64,000 nt of DNA from an uncultured Bacilli bacterium (GCA_934098565.1 CAKOON010000003.1:62001-126000), one strand, 5' to 3'; shown: positions 41,558-50,539, counted from the stretch's first letter. Program-made: numbers and translations. Notes: a model not told the origin generated them from the sequence alone.

Positions 41558-41821
41558 ATGGCAAGAAGTTTAAAAAAAGGACCTTATGTTTTCGATAGAT
41601 TACTTAAGAAAGTTCAAACATTAAATGAAACTGGTAAAAAAGAAGTTGTTAAAACTTATTCACGTCGTTCAACAATTTTCCCTGACTTTGTAGGACATAC
41701 AATTGCTGTTCATAACGGAAAAGAATTTATTCCAGTTTATATAACTGAAGATATGGTAGGACATAAGCTTGGTGAATTTGCGTTAACTCGTAAATTTGGT
41801 GGCCATGCTGGTCAAAAATAG
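41558..41821 (+). CDS. rpsS: 30S ribosomal protein S19
   Basis: 87 residues. ARSLKKGPYVFDRLLKKV at the start, TYSRRSTIFPDFVGHTIAVHNGK, and GHKLGEFALTRKFGGH near the end. It binds 16S rRNA in the head with S13. 13 bases after rplB, with SD AGGAGG between. Confidence 0.99.
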   Translation: MARSLKKGPYVFDRLLKKVQTLNETGKKEVVKTYSRRSTIFPDFVGHTIAVHNGKEFIPVYITEDMVGHKLGEFALTRKFGGHAGQK

Positions 41822-41835
41822 GAAGGATAATTAGA

Positions 41836-42183
41836 ATGGAAGCATACGCAATACATAAAGGTGCACAAGTTCCTCCACGTAAAGCAAGAATGACTCTTGA
41901 TTTAGTTCGTGGTAAGGACGTTAAAACTGCACAAGGTATTTTAGCTAATACAAATACAAAAGCTAGTCGTTTAATCAGCAAAGTTTTAAATAGTGCTGTT
42001 GCAAACGCTGTTAATAATAATGGCGCTAAAGAATCCGATCTAGTTATCAGTGAATGTTACATTAATCCAGGTGTAACTCGTAAGAAAATTAGATTCGGTA
42101 GTCGTTCAAATGTTGATAGACACGATAAACGTACTAGTCATATAACTATTAAAGTTAGTGATAACGTTAAGGAGGCAAAATAA
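41836..42183 (+). CDS. rplV: 50S ribosomal protein L22
   Basis: 115 residues. AYAIHKGAQVPPRKARMTLDLVRG, then the tunnel beta-hairpin with CYINPGVTRKKIRFGSR and HITIKVSD at the end. It narrows the exit tunnel with L4. The stop overlaps the rpsC ATG (TAATG). Confidence 0.98.
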   Translation: MEAYAIHKGAQVPPRKARMTLDLVRGKDVKTAQGILANTNTKASRLISKVLNSAVANAVNNNGAKESDLVISECYINPGVTRKKIRFGSRSNVDRHDKRTSHITIKVSDNVKEAK

Positions 42184-42863
42184 TGGGACAAAAGGTAAGT
42201 CCAATTGGCTTAAGAATTGGTGTTAATAAAGATTGGGAATCTAAATGGTTTGCCAACAATAATGATTTTGCTAAATGTTTAAATAACGATATTAAAATTC
42301 GTGCATTCTTAGCAAAAGAACTAAAAGAAGCAGCAGTTGCCTCAATCGTTATTGAAAGAAATGACAAAAGATGTGATGTTACTATTAAATCTGCTAAACC
42401 AGGAGTAATCATTGGTAAAGGTGGAGAAGACATCGAAAAATTAAGAAACAAATTAAAAAAATTAGTTGGCGAAGATATTTATTTATCTATCGTTGAAGTT
42501 AAAAATCCAGATTTGAATGCACAAATCGTTGCACAAAATATTGCTTTACAAATCGAAGCAAGAGCACCATTTAGAAGCGTTCAAAAACGTGCAATTAGAA
42601 ATGCCATGAAGGCTGGGGCTAAGGGTATTAAAACTCTAGTGTCTGGTCGTGTAGGCGGCGCTGAAATGGCAAGAAGCGAAGGTTATACAGAAGGAACGGT
42701 TCCTTTACATACTGTTCGTGCTGATATTGATTATGGTACTGCTGAGGCTTTAACTACTTATGGTATTATTGGTGTTAAAGTTTGGATTTATAAAGGAGAA
42801 ATTCTTCCAACTAAAAATGTTAAGAAGGGAGAGACTATAAATGTTAATTCCAAAAAGAACTAA
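42183..42863 (+). CDS. rpsC: 30S ribosomal protein S3
   Basis: 226 residues. GQKVSPIGLRIGVNKDWESKW at the start, KH motif PGVIIGKGGEDIEKLR, and RVGGAEMARSEGYTEGTVPLHT in the C-terminal domain. It lies at mRNA entry. The 3' end overlaps rplP by 23 bases, a denser packing than usual. Confidence 0.98.
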   Translation: MGQKVSPIGLRIGVNKDWESKWFANNNDFAKCLNNDIKIRAFLAKELKEAAVASIVIERNDKRCDVTIKSAKPGVIIGKGGEDIEKLRNKLKKLVGEDIYLSIVEVKNPDLNAQIVAQNIALQIEARAPFRSVQKRAIRNAMKAGAKGIKTLVSGRVGGAEMARSEGYTEGTVPLHTVRADIDYGTAEALTTYGIIGVKVWIYKGEILPTKNVKKGETINVNSKKN

Positions 42864-43266
42864 ATATCGTAAACCTCATAGAGTAAGTTACGATGGACAT
42901 GCTAAGGGTAATACAGAACTTCACTTAGGCGATTATGGTCTAATGGCTAAAGAAGGAGCATGGATTTCTGCTCGCCAAATTGAAGCTGCTCGTATTGCTA
43001 TGACACGTTATATGAAACGTGGTGGCAAAGTATATATTAATATTTTTCCACACTTAGCATTAACTAAAAAACCACTTGAAACTCGTCAAGGTACCGGAAA
43101 AGGTAATGTTGATGACTGGGTTGCTGTAGTAAAAAAAGGTAAAATTATGTTTGAAATAAGTGATATTGATGAAGCTACTGCTCGTGAAGCACTTCGTCTT
43201 GCTTCTCATAAATTACCTGTTACATGCAAATTTGTAAAGAAAGAAGGCATTTCTAATGAAGGTTAA
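42841..43266 (+). CDS. rplP: 50S ribosomal protein L16
   Basis: 141 residues from ATG at 42841 (SD AAGGGAGAG at 42826-42834, in rpsC). LIPKRTKYRKPHRV at the start, MKRGGKVYINIFPH, KPLETRQGTGKGNVDDWVAVVKKG. It organises tRNA sites of the 50S subunit. Overlaps rpsC and rpmC (11 bases). Confidence 0.98.
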   Translation: MLIPKRTKYRKPHRVSYDGHAKGNTELHLGDYGLMAKEGAWISARQIEAARIAMTRYMKRGGKVYINIFPHLALTKKPLETRQGTGKGNVDDWVAVVKKGKIMFEISDIDEATAREALRLASHKLPVTCKFVKKEGISNEG

Positions 43267-43462
43267 TGAATTAAGAAAGTTAACTAGTGAAGATTTAACT
43301 AAGAAAATTACTGAATCTAAAAAAGAATTATTAGATTTAAGATTTAAACAATCAACTGGAAGTTTAGAAAAACCTTCTAAAATCCATGAATTAAGAAAAG
43401 ATGTAGCGAGAATGAAAACTATTCTTCGTGAAAGAGAATTATCAGAGGGAGGAGAAAACTAA
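43256..43462 (+). CDS. rpmC: 50S ribosomal protein L29
   Basis: 68 residues: a two-helix hairpin MKVNELRKLTSEDLTKKI with KELLDLRFKQSTGSLEKP. It lies near the tunnel exit and the SRP site. Its start overlaps the 3' end of rplP; rpsQ begins 2 bases after the stop. Confidence 0.97.
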   Translation: MKVNELRKLTSEDLTKKITESKKELLDLRFKQSTGSLEKPSKIHELRKDVARMKTILRERELSEGGEN

Positions 43463-43463
43463 T

Positions 43464-43724
43464 ATGGCAGAAACTAAAAGAGCAGAACTTATAGGTAAAG
43501 TTGTATCTGCTAAGTGCGATAAAACTATTACTGTTTTAGTTGAAACTTATAAAAATCATCCACTTTATGGTAAGAGAGTTAAATACTCTAAAAAATATGT
43601 AGCTCATGATGAAAATAATGTAGCTAAAGAAGGAGATACAGTAAGAATTGCTGCTACTAGACCATTATCTAAAACTAAGAGATATGAACTAGTTAAGGTA
43701 GTAGAAGAAGCTGTAATCCTATAG
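43464..43724 (+). CDS. rpsQ: 30S ribosomal protein S17
   Basis: 86 residues from ATG at 43464 (SD GGGAGGAG). Earlier in-frame codons lie in rpmC. LIGKVVSAKCDKTITVLV, HPLYGKRVKYSKKYVAHD, and RPLSKTKRYELVKV. OB-fold primary 16S binder. Confidence 0.98.
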   Translation: MAETKRAELIGKVVSAKCDKTITVLVETYKNHPLYGKRVKYSKKYVAHDENNVAKEGDTVRIAATRPLSKTKRYELVKVVEEAVIL

Positions 43725-43735
43725 GAGGTATCATT

Positions 43736-44104
43736 ATGGTAATGCAAGAAAGTAGATTAAAAGTTGCTGATAATTCAGGACCAAGAGAATTGCTTGTTAT
43801 TCGTGTAATGGGTGGCTCTAAAGTTAAATATGGTAATATTGGAGATGTAGTTGTTGGAACTGTTAAAAAGGCTATTCCAAACTCTAATATTCCTGAAGGC
43901 AAAGTAGTTAAAGCAGTTATTGTAAGAAGCGTTGAAGGCGTTAGAAGAAAAGATGGTTCTTATATCAAATTTGATGATAATGCTTGCGTTTTAATTAAAG
44001 ATGATAAGAGTCCAGTTGGAACAAGAGTTTTAGGACCAGTTGCAAGAGAACTTCGTGATAAAGATTATATGAAGATTGTATCTCTTGCTAGTGAAGTAAT
44101 ATAG
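43736..44104 (+). CDS. rplN: 50S ribosomal protein L14
   Basis: 122 residues, full length. MQESRLKVADNSGPRELLVIRVMGGS, then VEGVRRKDGSYIKFDDNACVLI and TRVLGPVARELRDKDYMKI. It contacts 16S rRNA at bridge B8. SD AGGAGGT 6 bases before ATG 43736. Confidence 0.99.
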   Translation: MVMQESRLKVADNSGPRELLVIRVMGGSKVKYGNIGDVVVGTVKKAIPNSNIPEGKVVKAVIVRSVEGVRRKDGSYIKFDDNACVLIKDDKSPVGTRVLGPVARELRDKDYMKIVSLASEVI

Positions 44105-44115
44105 GAGGCTTTTAG

Positions 44116-44448
44116 ATGAAAGTTAAAGTTGGAGATCAAGTTAAAATTTTAGCCGGAAAAGATAGAAATAAAGAAGGCAAAATTATTAAGACTTTAAAGA
44201 ACGAAAATAAAGTAGTTGTTGAAGGCATTAATATTATCAAAAAGCATGTTAAACCAAGATATACTAATGAATCTGGTTCTATCGTTTCTATGGAAGCACC
44301 TATTCATGTTTCTAATGTTAAAAAAGTAGAAGCTAAAAAAGCTGCTGCTAAGAAAAAAGAAACTAAAGTAGAAGATGCTAAAGTAGAAGAAAAAGCTACA
44401 AAGAAAACTACTGCAAAAAAGACTACAAAGAAAGTAAAAGAAAGCTAG
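44116..44448 (+). CDS. rplX: 50S ribosomal protein L24 with basic repeat tail
   Basis: 110 residues. The KOW domain is VGDQVKILAGKDRNKEGKI, then GINIIKKHVKPR. The last 38 residues are a Lys/Ala/Thr-rich tail (KKAAAKKKETKVEDAKVEEKA and KKTTAKKTTKKV), similar to eukaryote-like or phase-prone tails. L24 starts 50S assembly. SD AGGAGG before ATG. Confidence 0.97.
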   Translation: MKVKVGDQVKILAGKDRNKEGKIIKTLKNENKVVVEGINIIKKHVKPRYTNESGSIVSMEAPIHVSNVKKVEAKKAAAKKKETKVEDAKVEEKATKKTTAKKTTKKVKES

Positions 44449-44460
44449 TGAGGAGAAGTT

Positions 44461-45000
44461 ATGAGTAATTTAAAAGAATTATATAATAAAGAAATAACTG
44501 CTTCTTTAATGAAAGAATACAACTATTCTTCTAAGATGGAAGTTCCTAGATTAGAAAAAATTGTTGTTAATATGGGTGTTGGTGACGGCGCTCGTGATTC
44601 AAAATTCATTGAAGCAGCTGTAAAAGACTTAGAAGCAATTACTGGTCAAAAACCTGTTGTTACTAAAGCTCGTAAATCTATTGCTGGCTTTAAGTTAAGA
44701 GAAGGCCAACCAATAGGTTGCAAAGTTACATTAAGAGGAGAAAATATGTATAACTTTATGGATAAACTTATAAAGTTAGCACTTCCTCGTGTAAGAGATT
44801 TTAGAGGTATCTCTAAAACCGCATTTGATGGGAGAGGAAATTATACTTTAGGTATTAAAGAACAATTAATTTTCCCTGAAATCAATTATGATGAAGTAGT
44901 TAAAGTAACTGGTATGGATATTGTATTTGTTACTACTGCAAAAACAAATGAAGAAGCGTTGCATTTATTAAATGCATTTGGTCTTCCATTTAGAAAGTAA
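44461..45000 (+). CDS. rplE: 50S ribosomal protein L5
   Basis: 179 residues. VPRLEKIVVNMGVGDGARDSKF, ITGQKPVVTKARKSIAGFKLREG, then RDFRGISKTAFDGRGNYTLGI. It binds 5S rRNA in the central protuberance. SD GAGGAG before ATG. Confidence 0.99.
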   Translation: MSNLKELYNKEITASLMKEYNYSSKMEVPRLEKIVVNMGVGDGARDSKFIEAAVKDLEAITGQKPVVTKARKSIAGFKLREGQPIGCKVTLRGENMYNFMDKLIKLALPRVRDFRGISKTAFDGRGNYTLGIKEQLIFPEINYDEVVKVTGMDIVFVTTAKTNEEALHLLNAFGLPFRK

Positions 45001-45021
45001 TGCTAGAGGAGGAAAATATTT

Positions 45022-45207
45022 ATGGCAAAAACAAGTATGGTTGTTAAACAACAAAGAACACCAAAGTTTAGTACTCGTGCATATACACGTTGCGAAAGAT
45101 GTGGACGTCCTCATGGTGTTTTAAGAAAATATGGATTATGTCGTATTTGCTTTAGAGAACTTGCAAATAAGGGACAAATTCCTGGTGTAAGAAAATCAAG
45201 TTGGTAG
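45022..45207 (+). CDS. rpsZ: 30S ribosomal protein S14, type Z (zinc)
   Basis: 61 residues, the short zinc-binding form with four Cys in CX2C...CX2C: Cys24, Cys27, Cys40, Cys43. SD AGAGGAGG before ATG. The zinc form is typical of Firmicutes; a paralogous C-minus form, if any, is not in the window. Confidence 0.98.
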   Translation: MAKTSMVVKQQRTPKFSTRAYTRCERCGRPHGVLRKYGLCRICFRELANKGQIPGVRKSSW

Positions 45208-45224
45208 GAAAGGAGGAATTTTAG

Positions 45225-45620
45225 ATGGTACAAGATAATATAGCAGATATGCTAACAAGAATGCGTAATGCATTACAAATGCGTTATCAAACAGTAGTAG
45301 TTAATGGAACTAAGATGACTTTAGGAATTGCTGAAATTCTAAAGAAAGAAGGTTTTATTACTGATTATAATTATGAAAAGAATATAACTGGTGATAAATT
45401 AACTATTACTTTAAAATATGGCGAAAAGAAAGAACGTGTAATTACTGGTTTAAAGAGAGTTTCTAAATCTGGTTTACGTGTTTATGCTAAAGCTAATGAA
45501 ATTCCTCGTGTTTTAAATGGACTTGGAATTGCAATTATTTCTACTTCAAAAGGATTAATGACTGATAAAGAAGCTAGAGAAAATAATTTAGGAGGAGAAG
45601 TACTTGCCTATATTTGGTAA
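45225..45620 (+). CDS. rpsH: 30S ribosomal protein S8
   Basis: 131 residues. VQDNIADMLTRMRNALQMR at the start, and C-terminal GIAIISTSKGLMTDKEARENNLGGEVLAYIW. A primary 16S binder and, in Gammaproteobacteria, the spc operon repressor. SD AAGGAGG before ATG. Confidence 0.99.
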   Translation: MVQDNIADMLTRMRNALQMRYQTVVVNGTKMTLGIAEILKKEGFITDYNYEKNITGDKLTITLKYGEKKERVITGLKRVSKSGLRVYAKANEIPRVLNGLGIAIISTSKGLMTDKEARENNLGGEVLAYIW

Positions 45621-45635
45621 GGAAAAACTTAAGTT

Positions 45636-46175
45636 ATGAGTAGAATTGGAAATAGACATTTAGTTATTCCTGAGGGCGTTACTGTAACAGTTAATGGTAA
45701 CAATGTATCAGTTAAAGGCCCTAAGGGTGAATTATCAATTGTTGTTAGTAATTTAATTAAAGTAGAAGTTAGTGATGGTAAAGTATTAACTACTAGACCA
45801 AATGATGAAAAGGCAACTAAACAACTTCATGGTACTACTAATGCTTTAATCAATAATATGATTAAGGGTGTAACTGATGGTTATACAGTAGGACTTGAAG
45901 CTGTAGGTGTTGGTTATAGATTCAATGTTTCTGGAAAGAAAATTGGTATTACTGCAGGTTTTTCTCATCCTGTTGAAGTAATGGTTCCAGAATACTTAGA
46001 AGTAAAACAAGAAAGCAATACTGAAATTACACTTTCAGGTATTAATAAAGAAAAGCTAAACCAATTTGCGGCTGAAATTCGTTCAATTAGAGAACCAGAA
46101 CCATATAAAGGTAAAGGTATTCGTTATAAGGGCGAAGTTGTTAGACGTAAAGAAGGTAAAAAAGCTGCTAAATAA
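45636..46175 (+). CDS. rplF: 50S ribosomal protein L6
   Basis: 179 residues. SRIGNRHLVIPEGVTVTVNGN, VGVGYRFNVSGKKIGITAGFSHPV and REPEPYKGKGIRYKGEVVRRKEGK. It sits near the GTPase centre. SD GGAAAAACTTAAG is weaker than its neighbours' sites. Confidence 0.98.
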   Translation: MSRIGNRHLVIPEGVTVTVNGNNVSVKGPKGELSIVVSNLIKVEVSDGKVLTTRPNDEKATKQLHGTTNALINNMIKGVTDGYTVGLEAVGVGYRFNVSGKKIGITAGFSHPVEVMVPEYLEVKQESNTEITLSGINKEKLNQFAAEIRSIREPEPYKGKGIRYKGEVVRRKEGKKAAK

Positions 46176-46192
46176 GGTAAGGAGAGATAGTT

Positions 46193-46549
46193 ATGATAAG
46201 AAAAGAATCAAACAATGTTATGCGTAAGATTAGACATACAAGAGTTCGTAATAAGATTAACGGTACTAGTGAATGTCCAAGACTAAATGTATTTAGATCT
46301 AATAGTAACATTTTTGCTCAAATTATAGATGATGAAAAACAAATTACCTTAGTTAGCTCATCATCTGTTGAACTAAAATTAAATAATGGTGGCAATATTG
46401 AAGGTGCAAAACTTGTAGGTAAAGATATTGCTCTAAAAGCTAAAAAGAAAAATATTACAAAAGTTGTTTTCGATAGAGGTGGATACCTTTATCATGGACG
46501 TGTTGAAGCCTTAGCAGAAGCAGCACGTGAAAACGGACTAGAATTCTAA
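46193..46549 (+). CDS. rplR: 50S ribosomal protein L18
   Basis: 118 residues. Basic N-terminus (RKIRHTRVRNKINGTSECPRLNVF), then SNSNIFAQIIDD and FDRGGYLYHGRVEALAEAAREN. It binds 5S rRNA with L5. SD AAGGAGAG before ATG 46193; an inner ATG at 46220 is possible but has no SD. Confidence 0.97.
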   Translation: MIRKESNNVMRKIRHTRVRNKINGTSECPRLNVFRSNSNIFAQIIDDEKQITLVSSSSVELKLNNGGNIEGAKLVGKDIALKAKKKNITKVVFDRGGYLYHGRVEALAEAARENGLEF

Positions 46550-46561
46550 GAGGAGGATAAT

Positions 46562-47065
46562 ATGCCAAAAAAAGAAACTGAATCTAAAAAAAGTATGCTT
46601 GAAGATCAAGTTATATCAATTGGACGTGTTACTAAAGTTACTAAGGGTGGTAGACATTTTAGATTTTTAGCTACAGTTGTAGTTGGAAATAGAAAAGGTC
46701 TAGTTGGTCTTGGTAGTGGTAAGTCTAATGAAGTTCCTGAAGCTATTAAAAAGGCACTTCAAGCTGCTAATAAGAATGTTGTAAAAGTATCTTTAGTTGA
46801 TAATAGAACTATTCCTCATGAGGCTACTGCTAAAGTTGGTCGTGCTGAAGTTTTATTAAAACCTGCTAAAGAAGGTACTGGTTTAGTTGCCGGTGGTGCT
46901 GCTCGTGCTATTTTAGAACTTGCTGGTGTTAAAGATGTTGTGTCTAAATCATTAGGTTCTAATACTAAGGTAAATGTTGCTAAAGCAACTTTAGAAGCAT
47001 TGAAGGCACAAAAAACTAAAGAACATGTTGCTGAATTAAGAGGAAAGAAAGTAGAGGAATTATAA
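46562..47065 (+). CDS. rpsE: 30S ribosomal protein S5
   Basis: 167 residues. VISIGRVTKVTKGGRHFRFLATVVVGNRKGLVGLGSGKSNEV and the C-terminal domain with HEATAKVGRAEVLLKPAKEGTGL. It is important for decoding accuracy. rplO starts 1 base after the stop: rpmD (L30), normally between, is missing. Confidence 0.98.
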   Translation: MPKKETESKKSMLEDQVISIGRVTKVTKGGRHFRFLATVVVGNRKGLVGLGSGKSNEVPEAIKKALQAANKNVVKVSLVDNRTIPHEATAKVGRAEVLLKPAKEGTGLVAGGAARAILELAGVKDVVSKSLGSNTKVNVAKATLEALKAQKTKEHVAELRGKKVEEL

Positions 47066-47066
47066 T

Positions 47067-47510
47067 ATGAAATTACATGAATTAAATGCTCTACCTGAAG
47101 CAAAATCTAGAAAAAGAGTAGGACGTGGTCCTGGTTCTGGAATGGGTAAAACATCTACACGTGGAGAAAAGGGACAAAAGTCTCGTAGTGGTGCATCAAT
47201 TGCTCCATGGTTCCAAGGTGGTCAAACACCGTTATATAGAAGATTACCTAAACGTGGATTTAGTAATGCTAAATTTACAACTAGATATGCTACTATTAAT
47301 TTAGATGATTTAAATAAATATTTTAAAGATGGAGATGTAGTTACTCCAGAAGTATTAAAAGAGAAAGGTATATTAAAAAATCAATTATCTGGTGTTAAAG
47401 TTTTAGCTAATGGTACTCTTGAAAAGAAATTAACTGTTAAGGCTAATAGATTCTCAAGCGTTGCTGTGTCTAAGATTGAAGCAGCAGGTGGCAAGACTGA
47501 GGTGATCTAA
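47067..47510 (+). CDS. rplO: 50S ribosomal protein L15
   Basis: 147 residues. KLHELNALPEAKSRKRVGRGPGSGMGKTSTRGEKGQKSRSG, then the globular domain ending KIEAAGGKTEVI. It joins rRNA domains in the 50S core. SD GTAGAGG lies at the end of rpsE. Confidence 0.98.
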   Translation: MKLHELNALPEAKSRKRVGRGPGSGMGKTSTRGEKGQKSRSGASIAPWFQGGQTPLYRRLPKRGFSNAKFTTRYATINLDDLNKYFKDGDVVTPEVLKEKGILKNQLSGVKVLANGTLEKKLTVKANRFSSVAVSKIEAAGGKTEVI

Positions 47511-47511
47511 T

Positions 47512-48777
47512 ATGTTTGCTGGTTTGAAGCAACTATTTAGTCCTTCTAATAAAGATTTAAGAAAAAGAATATATTTTACTCTCATGTGCTTAGGTTTGTT
47601 TTGCCTAGGTACAACTATTACTATCCCTTGGGCATCGGCTTTATACCAAGAACTTGGTTTCTTAGAGATATTTAACTTGATGTCCGGTGGTGGTCTTAGA
47701 AGTTTTTCAATATTTGCTCTTGGTGTTTCACCATACATCACAGCATCTATTATTACTCAATTACTACAAATGGATATAATTCCTTATTTTAAAGAATTAA
47801 AGGAAGAAGGCTATACAGGTAGGCAAAAAATTAATCGAATTACCAGATATTTGGGGATATTATTTGCATTTATTCAAGGTTATATTTTAACTATTGTTTA
47901 TATGAATGGGATGTCTAGTCTTGATATTCTTAAGACAACTGTTGTAATGACAGCTGGAACCTGCTTCTTACTATGGCTTGGTGATCAAGTTACTACTAAA
48001 GGTATTGGTAATGGTATTTCTCTACTAATTATGGCTGGTATTATTCAAAGTATGCCATCGATGTTTGTAACAACTTTCCAAAGTTTAGTTACATCAGGTA
48101 CTTACTCAACGGTTCTTGGTAGTATATTATTTGCTTTGTTTGTAATAGTTTATATTTTCATTATTCTTGGAGTTGTATTTATCCAACTTGCAGAGAGAAG
48201 AGTACCTATTCAGTATTCTAATCGTACTAATAGTGCATATGGTGCGCAAACATCATATTTACCTATTAAGTTGAATCCTGCAGGAGTAATGCCTGTAATT
48301 TTTGCTCAAACTTTACTTACTATTCCAACGACAATTATTGCTTTGGTTGGTAATGATGGTGCAAAAAACTTTGTTAATAACTATATAGCTTATACTAGTC
48401 CAACTGGTTTTATCCTATATGTTATTCTTATTCTATTTTTTGGATATTTCTATACTTTTATGGAAATGAATCCAGAAGAAATGAGTAAAAACTTAAATAA
48501 AAATGGTGGTTATATTCCTGGTGTTAGACCGGGAGCTGATACTACTGATTATATTTCCAAAGTTATTGGAAGACTTACAATCGTAGGATCAATCTTTCTA
48601 GTAATTATTGCTGGGTTACCTATAATTTTTTCTAAATTTTCAGGTTTACCTAGTAGTGTAACAATAGGAGGTACTGGACTTTTAATTGTCGTTGGTGTTG
48701 CTATTGAAACTTATAAACAGCTAGAAAGTTCATTAGTAAGTCGTAGTTACCGTGAGGGAAGAAGGCATCGTAGATAA
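47512..48777 (+). CDS. secY: preprotein translocase subunit SecY
   Basis: 421 residues with ten transmembrane helices. N-terminal FSPSNKDLRKRIYFTL..., the plug region after GGGLRSFSIFALGVSPYITASI, and the cytoplasmic ribosome-binding RTNSAYGAQTSYLPIKLNPAGVMPVIFA. It is the channel of the Sec system, partner of SecE at 10751. The stop overlaps the adk start (TAATG). Confidence 0.98.
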   Translation: MFAGLKQLFSPSNKDLRKRIYFTLMCLGLFCLGTTITIPWASALYQELGFLEIFNLMSGGGLRSFSIFALGVSPYITASIITQLLQMDIIPYFKELKEEGYTGRQKINRITRYLGILFAFIQGYILTIVYMNGMSSLDILKTTVVMTAGTCFLLWLGDQVTTKGIGNGISLLIMAGIIQSMPSMFVTTFQSLVTSGTYSTVLGSILFALFVIVYIFIILGVVFIQLAERRVPIQYSNRTNSAYGAQTSYLPIKLNPAGVMPVIFAQTLLTIPTTIIALVGNDGAKNFVNNYIAYTSPTGFILYVILILFFGYFYTFMEMNPEEMSKNLNKNGGYIPGVRPGADTTDYISKVIGRLTIVGSIFLVIIAGLPIIFSKFSGLPSSVTIGGTGLLIVVGVAIETYKQLESSLVSRSYREGRRHRR

Positions 48778-49430
48778 TGAAAAACATTATTTTTATTGCT
48801 CCTCCTGCTGCTGGTAAAGGGACTATGAGCATTTTGTTAAAAAACAAATATAATTATGTTCATATTTCTACAGGTGATTTACTAAGAGATGCAAAATCTA
48901 AAAATGATGAATTTGGGAAAATGCTTGCTGGAATATTGTCTTCTGGCAAGTTAGTACCAGATGAAATTGTCTTAGAATTATTAGAAAATCGAATTAAACA
49001 AGATGATGCTAAGAATGGGTTTATTCTTGATGGATATCCTAGAAATATTAAGCAAGTTGATTCTTTGATTAAATTATTCAATGAACTTAATATTAATGAT
49101 TATGTAGTTATTTATCTTGATGTCGATTATGAAGAGGCGATGCATCGTACTTTAGGAAGAATGATTTGCAGCAATTGCAAGAGTAGCTTTAATAAATTTA
49201 AAGAGGCTACTAGACCTAGAGTAGATGGAATATGCGATTTTTGTGGAAGCAAATTAGAAGTTAGAGCCGATGATACGGAAGAAACTTTTAAAGTTAGATA
49301 TCAAACTTATATTGAAGATACAAAACCAGTTTTAGATTGTTTTAAGAAAATTGGCAAGTTAGAAAATATCGAAGTAAATGATAATCCACAAGAAATGTTA
49401 GAAAATATAGAAAAATATTTGGAGGTATAA
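48777..49430 (+). CDS. adk: adenylate kinase
   Basis: 217 residues. P-loop APPAAGKGT (8-16; usually GPPGAGKGT), NMP-binding HISTGDLLR, DGYPRN and a zinc LID with Cys131, Cys134, Cys153, Cys156. It balances AMP, ADP and ATP. Overlaps secY and ends directly before map. The Gly to Ala changes in the P-loop are unusual but its Lys and Thr are kept. Confidence 0.97.
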   Translation: MKNIIFIAPPAAGKGTMSILLKNKYNYVHISTGDLLRDAKSKNDEFGKMLAGILSSGKLVPDEIVLELLENRIKQDDAKNGFILDGYPRNIKQVDSLIKLFNELNINDYVVIYLDVDYEEAMHRTLGRMICSNCKSSFNKFKEATRPRVDGICDFCGSKLEVRADDTEETFKVRYQTYIEDTKPVLDCFKKIGKLENIEVNDNPQEMLENIEKYLEV

Positions 49431-50177
49431 ATGGTTAGTATTAAAAGTGAAAAAGAAATTGAATTAATGAAACACTCTGGACATATTAACTATTTATGCC
49501 ACAAACTTCTAGAAAAGAATATTAAACCGGGAATTACAACGGGAGAATTGGAAAAAATAGCAAAGGATTTCATGGAAGCTAATGGCTGTGTTTCATCAAC
49601 TATTGGTTATGAAGGTTATCCTGGTTATTTATGTATTTCTATTAATGATGAAGTTGTACATGGTATTCCAGGTAAAAGAAAGCTAAAGAATGGTGATATT
49701 GTAAAACTTGATATTTCAATGATTTATAAAGGATATCATTCAGATTCTGCTGCTACTTATCCTGTTGGGGAGATTAGTAAAGAAAAGGCTTATTTGCTTT
49801 TACATACTAAGAAAGCTCTATATGAAGGGATAAATCAAGTTAAAGAAGGATGTCGTTTAGGAGATATCGGCCATGCGATTGAAACATATGCTAAAGAGCA
49901 CAATTTAAGTGTGGTTAGAGAGTTATGTGGACATGGTATTGGTACGGAACTTCACGAAGATCCTGATGTATTAAATTATGGAAAAAAAGGTACGGGAATG
50001 GTTTTAAAAGCGGGGATGACTATTGCTATTGAACCAATGTTAAATTTTGGGGAAAGATATGTCTATATGCTTGATGATGATTGGACTATTTGTACTGATG
50101 ATGGCAGTCCATCTGCTCATTTTGAACATACCGTATTAGTAACTAAAGATGGTTACGAAATATTAACAGGAGAATAA
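49431..50177 (+). CDS. map: methionine aminopeptidase type I
   Basis: 248 residues. IKSEKEIELMKHSG at the start, substrate His in NDEVVHGIPG, metal ligands LDISMIYKGYHSDSAATYPVG, RELCGHGIGTELHEDP, and IEPMLNFG with the last Glu near FEHTVLV. It removes initiator Met. Begins 1 base after adk. Confidence 0.98.
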   Translation: MVSIKSEKEIELMKHSGHINYLCHKLLEKNIKPGITTGELEKIAKDFMEANGCVSSTIGYEGYPGYLCISINDEVVHGIPGKRKLKNGDIVKLDISMIYKGYHSDSAATYPVGEISKEKAYLLLHTKKALYEGINQVKEGCRLGDIGHAIETYAKEHNLSVVRELCGHGIGTELHEDPDVLNYGKKGTGMVLKAGMTIAIEPMLNFGERYVYMLDDDWTICTDDGSPSAHFEHTVLVTKDGYEILTGE

Positions 50178-50178
50178 A

Positions 50179-50400
50179 ATGGCTAAAGAAGATAAAATAG
50201 AAGTTGAAGGAAAAGTAACGGAAGTTTTAAAAGGTGGCGAATACCTAGTAAACTTACCTAAATTTCAAAAGACTGTTAAAGCTTACGTTTCTGGTAAAAT
50301 GCGCGTTAATATGATTCGTATCTTACCAGGTGATACAGTTACAATTGAATTATCGCCTTATGATTTAACACGTGGGCGCATTGTATGGAATAAGAGATAA
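50179..50400 (+). CDS. infA: translation initiation factor IF-1
   Basis: 73 residues. KEDKIEVEGKVTEVLKGGEYLV, then KMRVNMIRILPGDTVTIELSPYDLTRGRIVW. S1-like OB fold that blocks the A site during initiation. The spc cluster order map-infA-rpmJ is normal. Confidence 0.98.
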   Translation: MAKEDKIEVEGKVTEVLKGGEYLVNLPKFQKTVKAYVSGKMRVNMIRILPGDTVTIELSPYDLTRGRIVWNKR

Positions 50401-50413
50401 TGGAGGAATTATT

Positions 50414-50527
50414 ATGAAAGTTAGACCATCTGTAAAGAAAATTTGTGCAAAATGTAAAATTATCAAAAGAAAAGGTAAAGTAATGGTTATTTGTGAAAAT
50501 CCAAAACACAAACAAGTACAAGGCTAA
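50414..50527 (+). CDS. rpmJ: 50S ribosomal protein L36
   Basis: 37 residues, too short for a length-limited ORF scan but unmistakable: MKVRPSVKKICAKCK, with zinc ligands Cys11, Cys14, Cys27 and His32. SD TGGAGG before ATG, and rpsM follows after 12 bases. It closes the spc part of the cluster. Confidence 0.97.
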   Translation: MKVRPSVKKICAKCKIIKRKGKVMVICENPKHKQVQG

Positions 50528-50539
50528 TAGGAGGTAATT

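Noticed and set aside
46562..47510. Hidden rpmD overlapping rpsE or rplO
   Set aside because: There is only 1 base between the two genes, and no L30-like sequence was seen in the other frames there.
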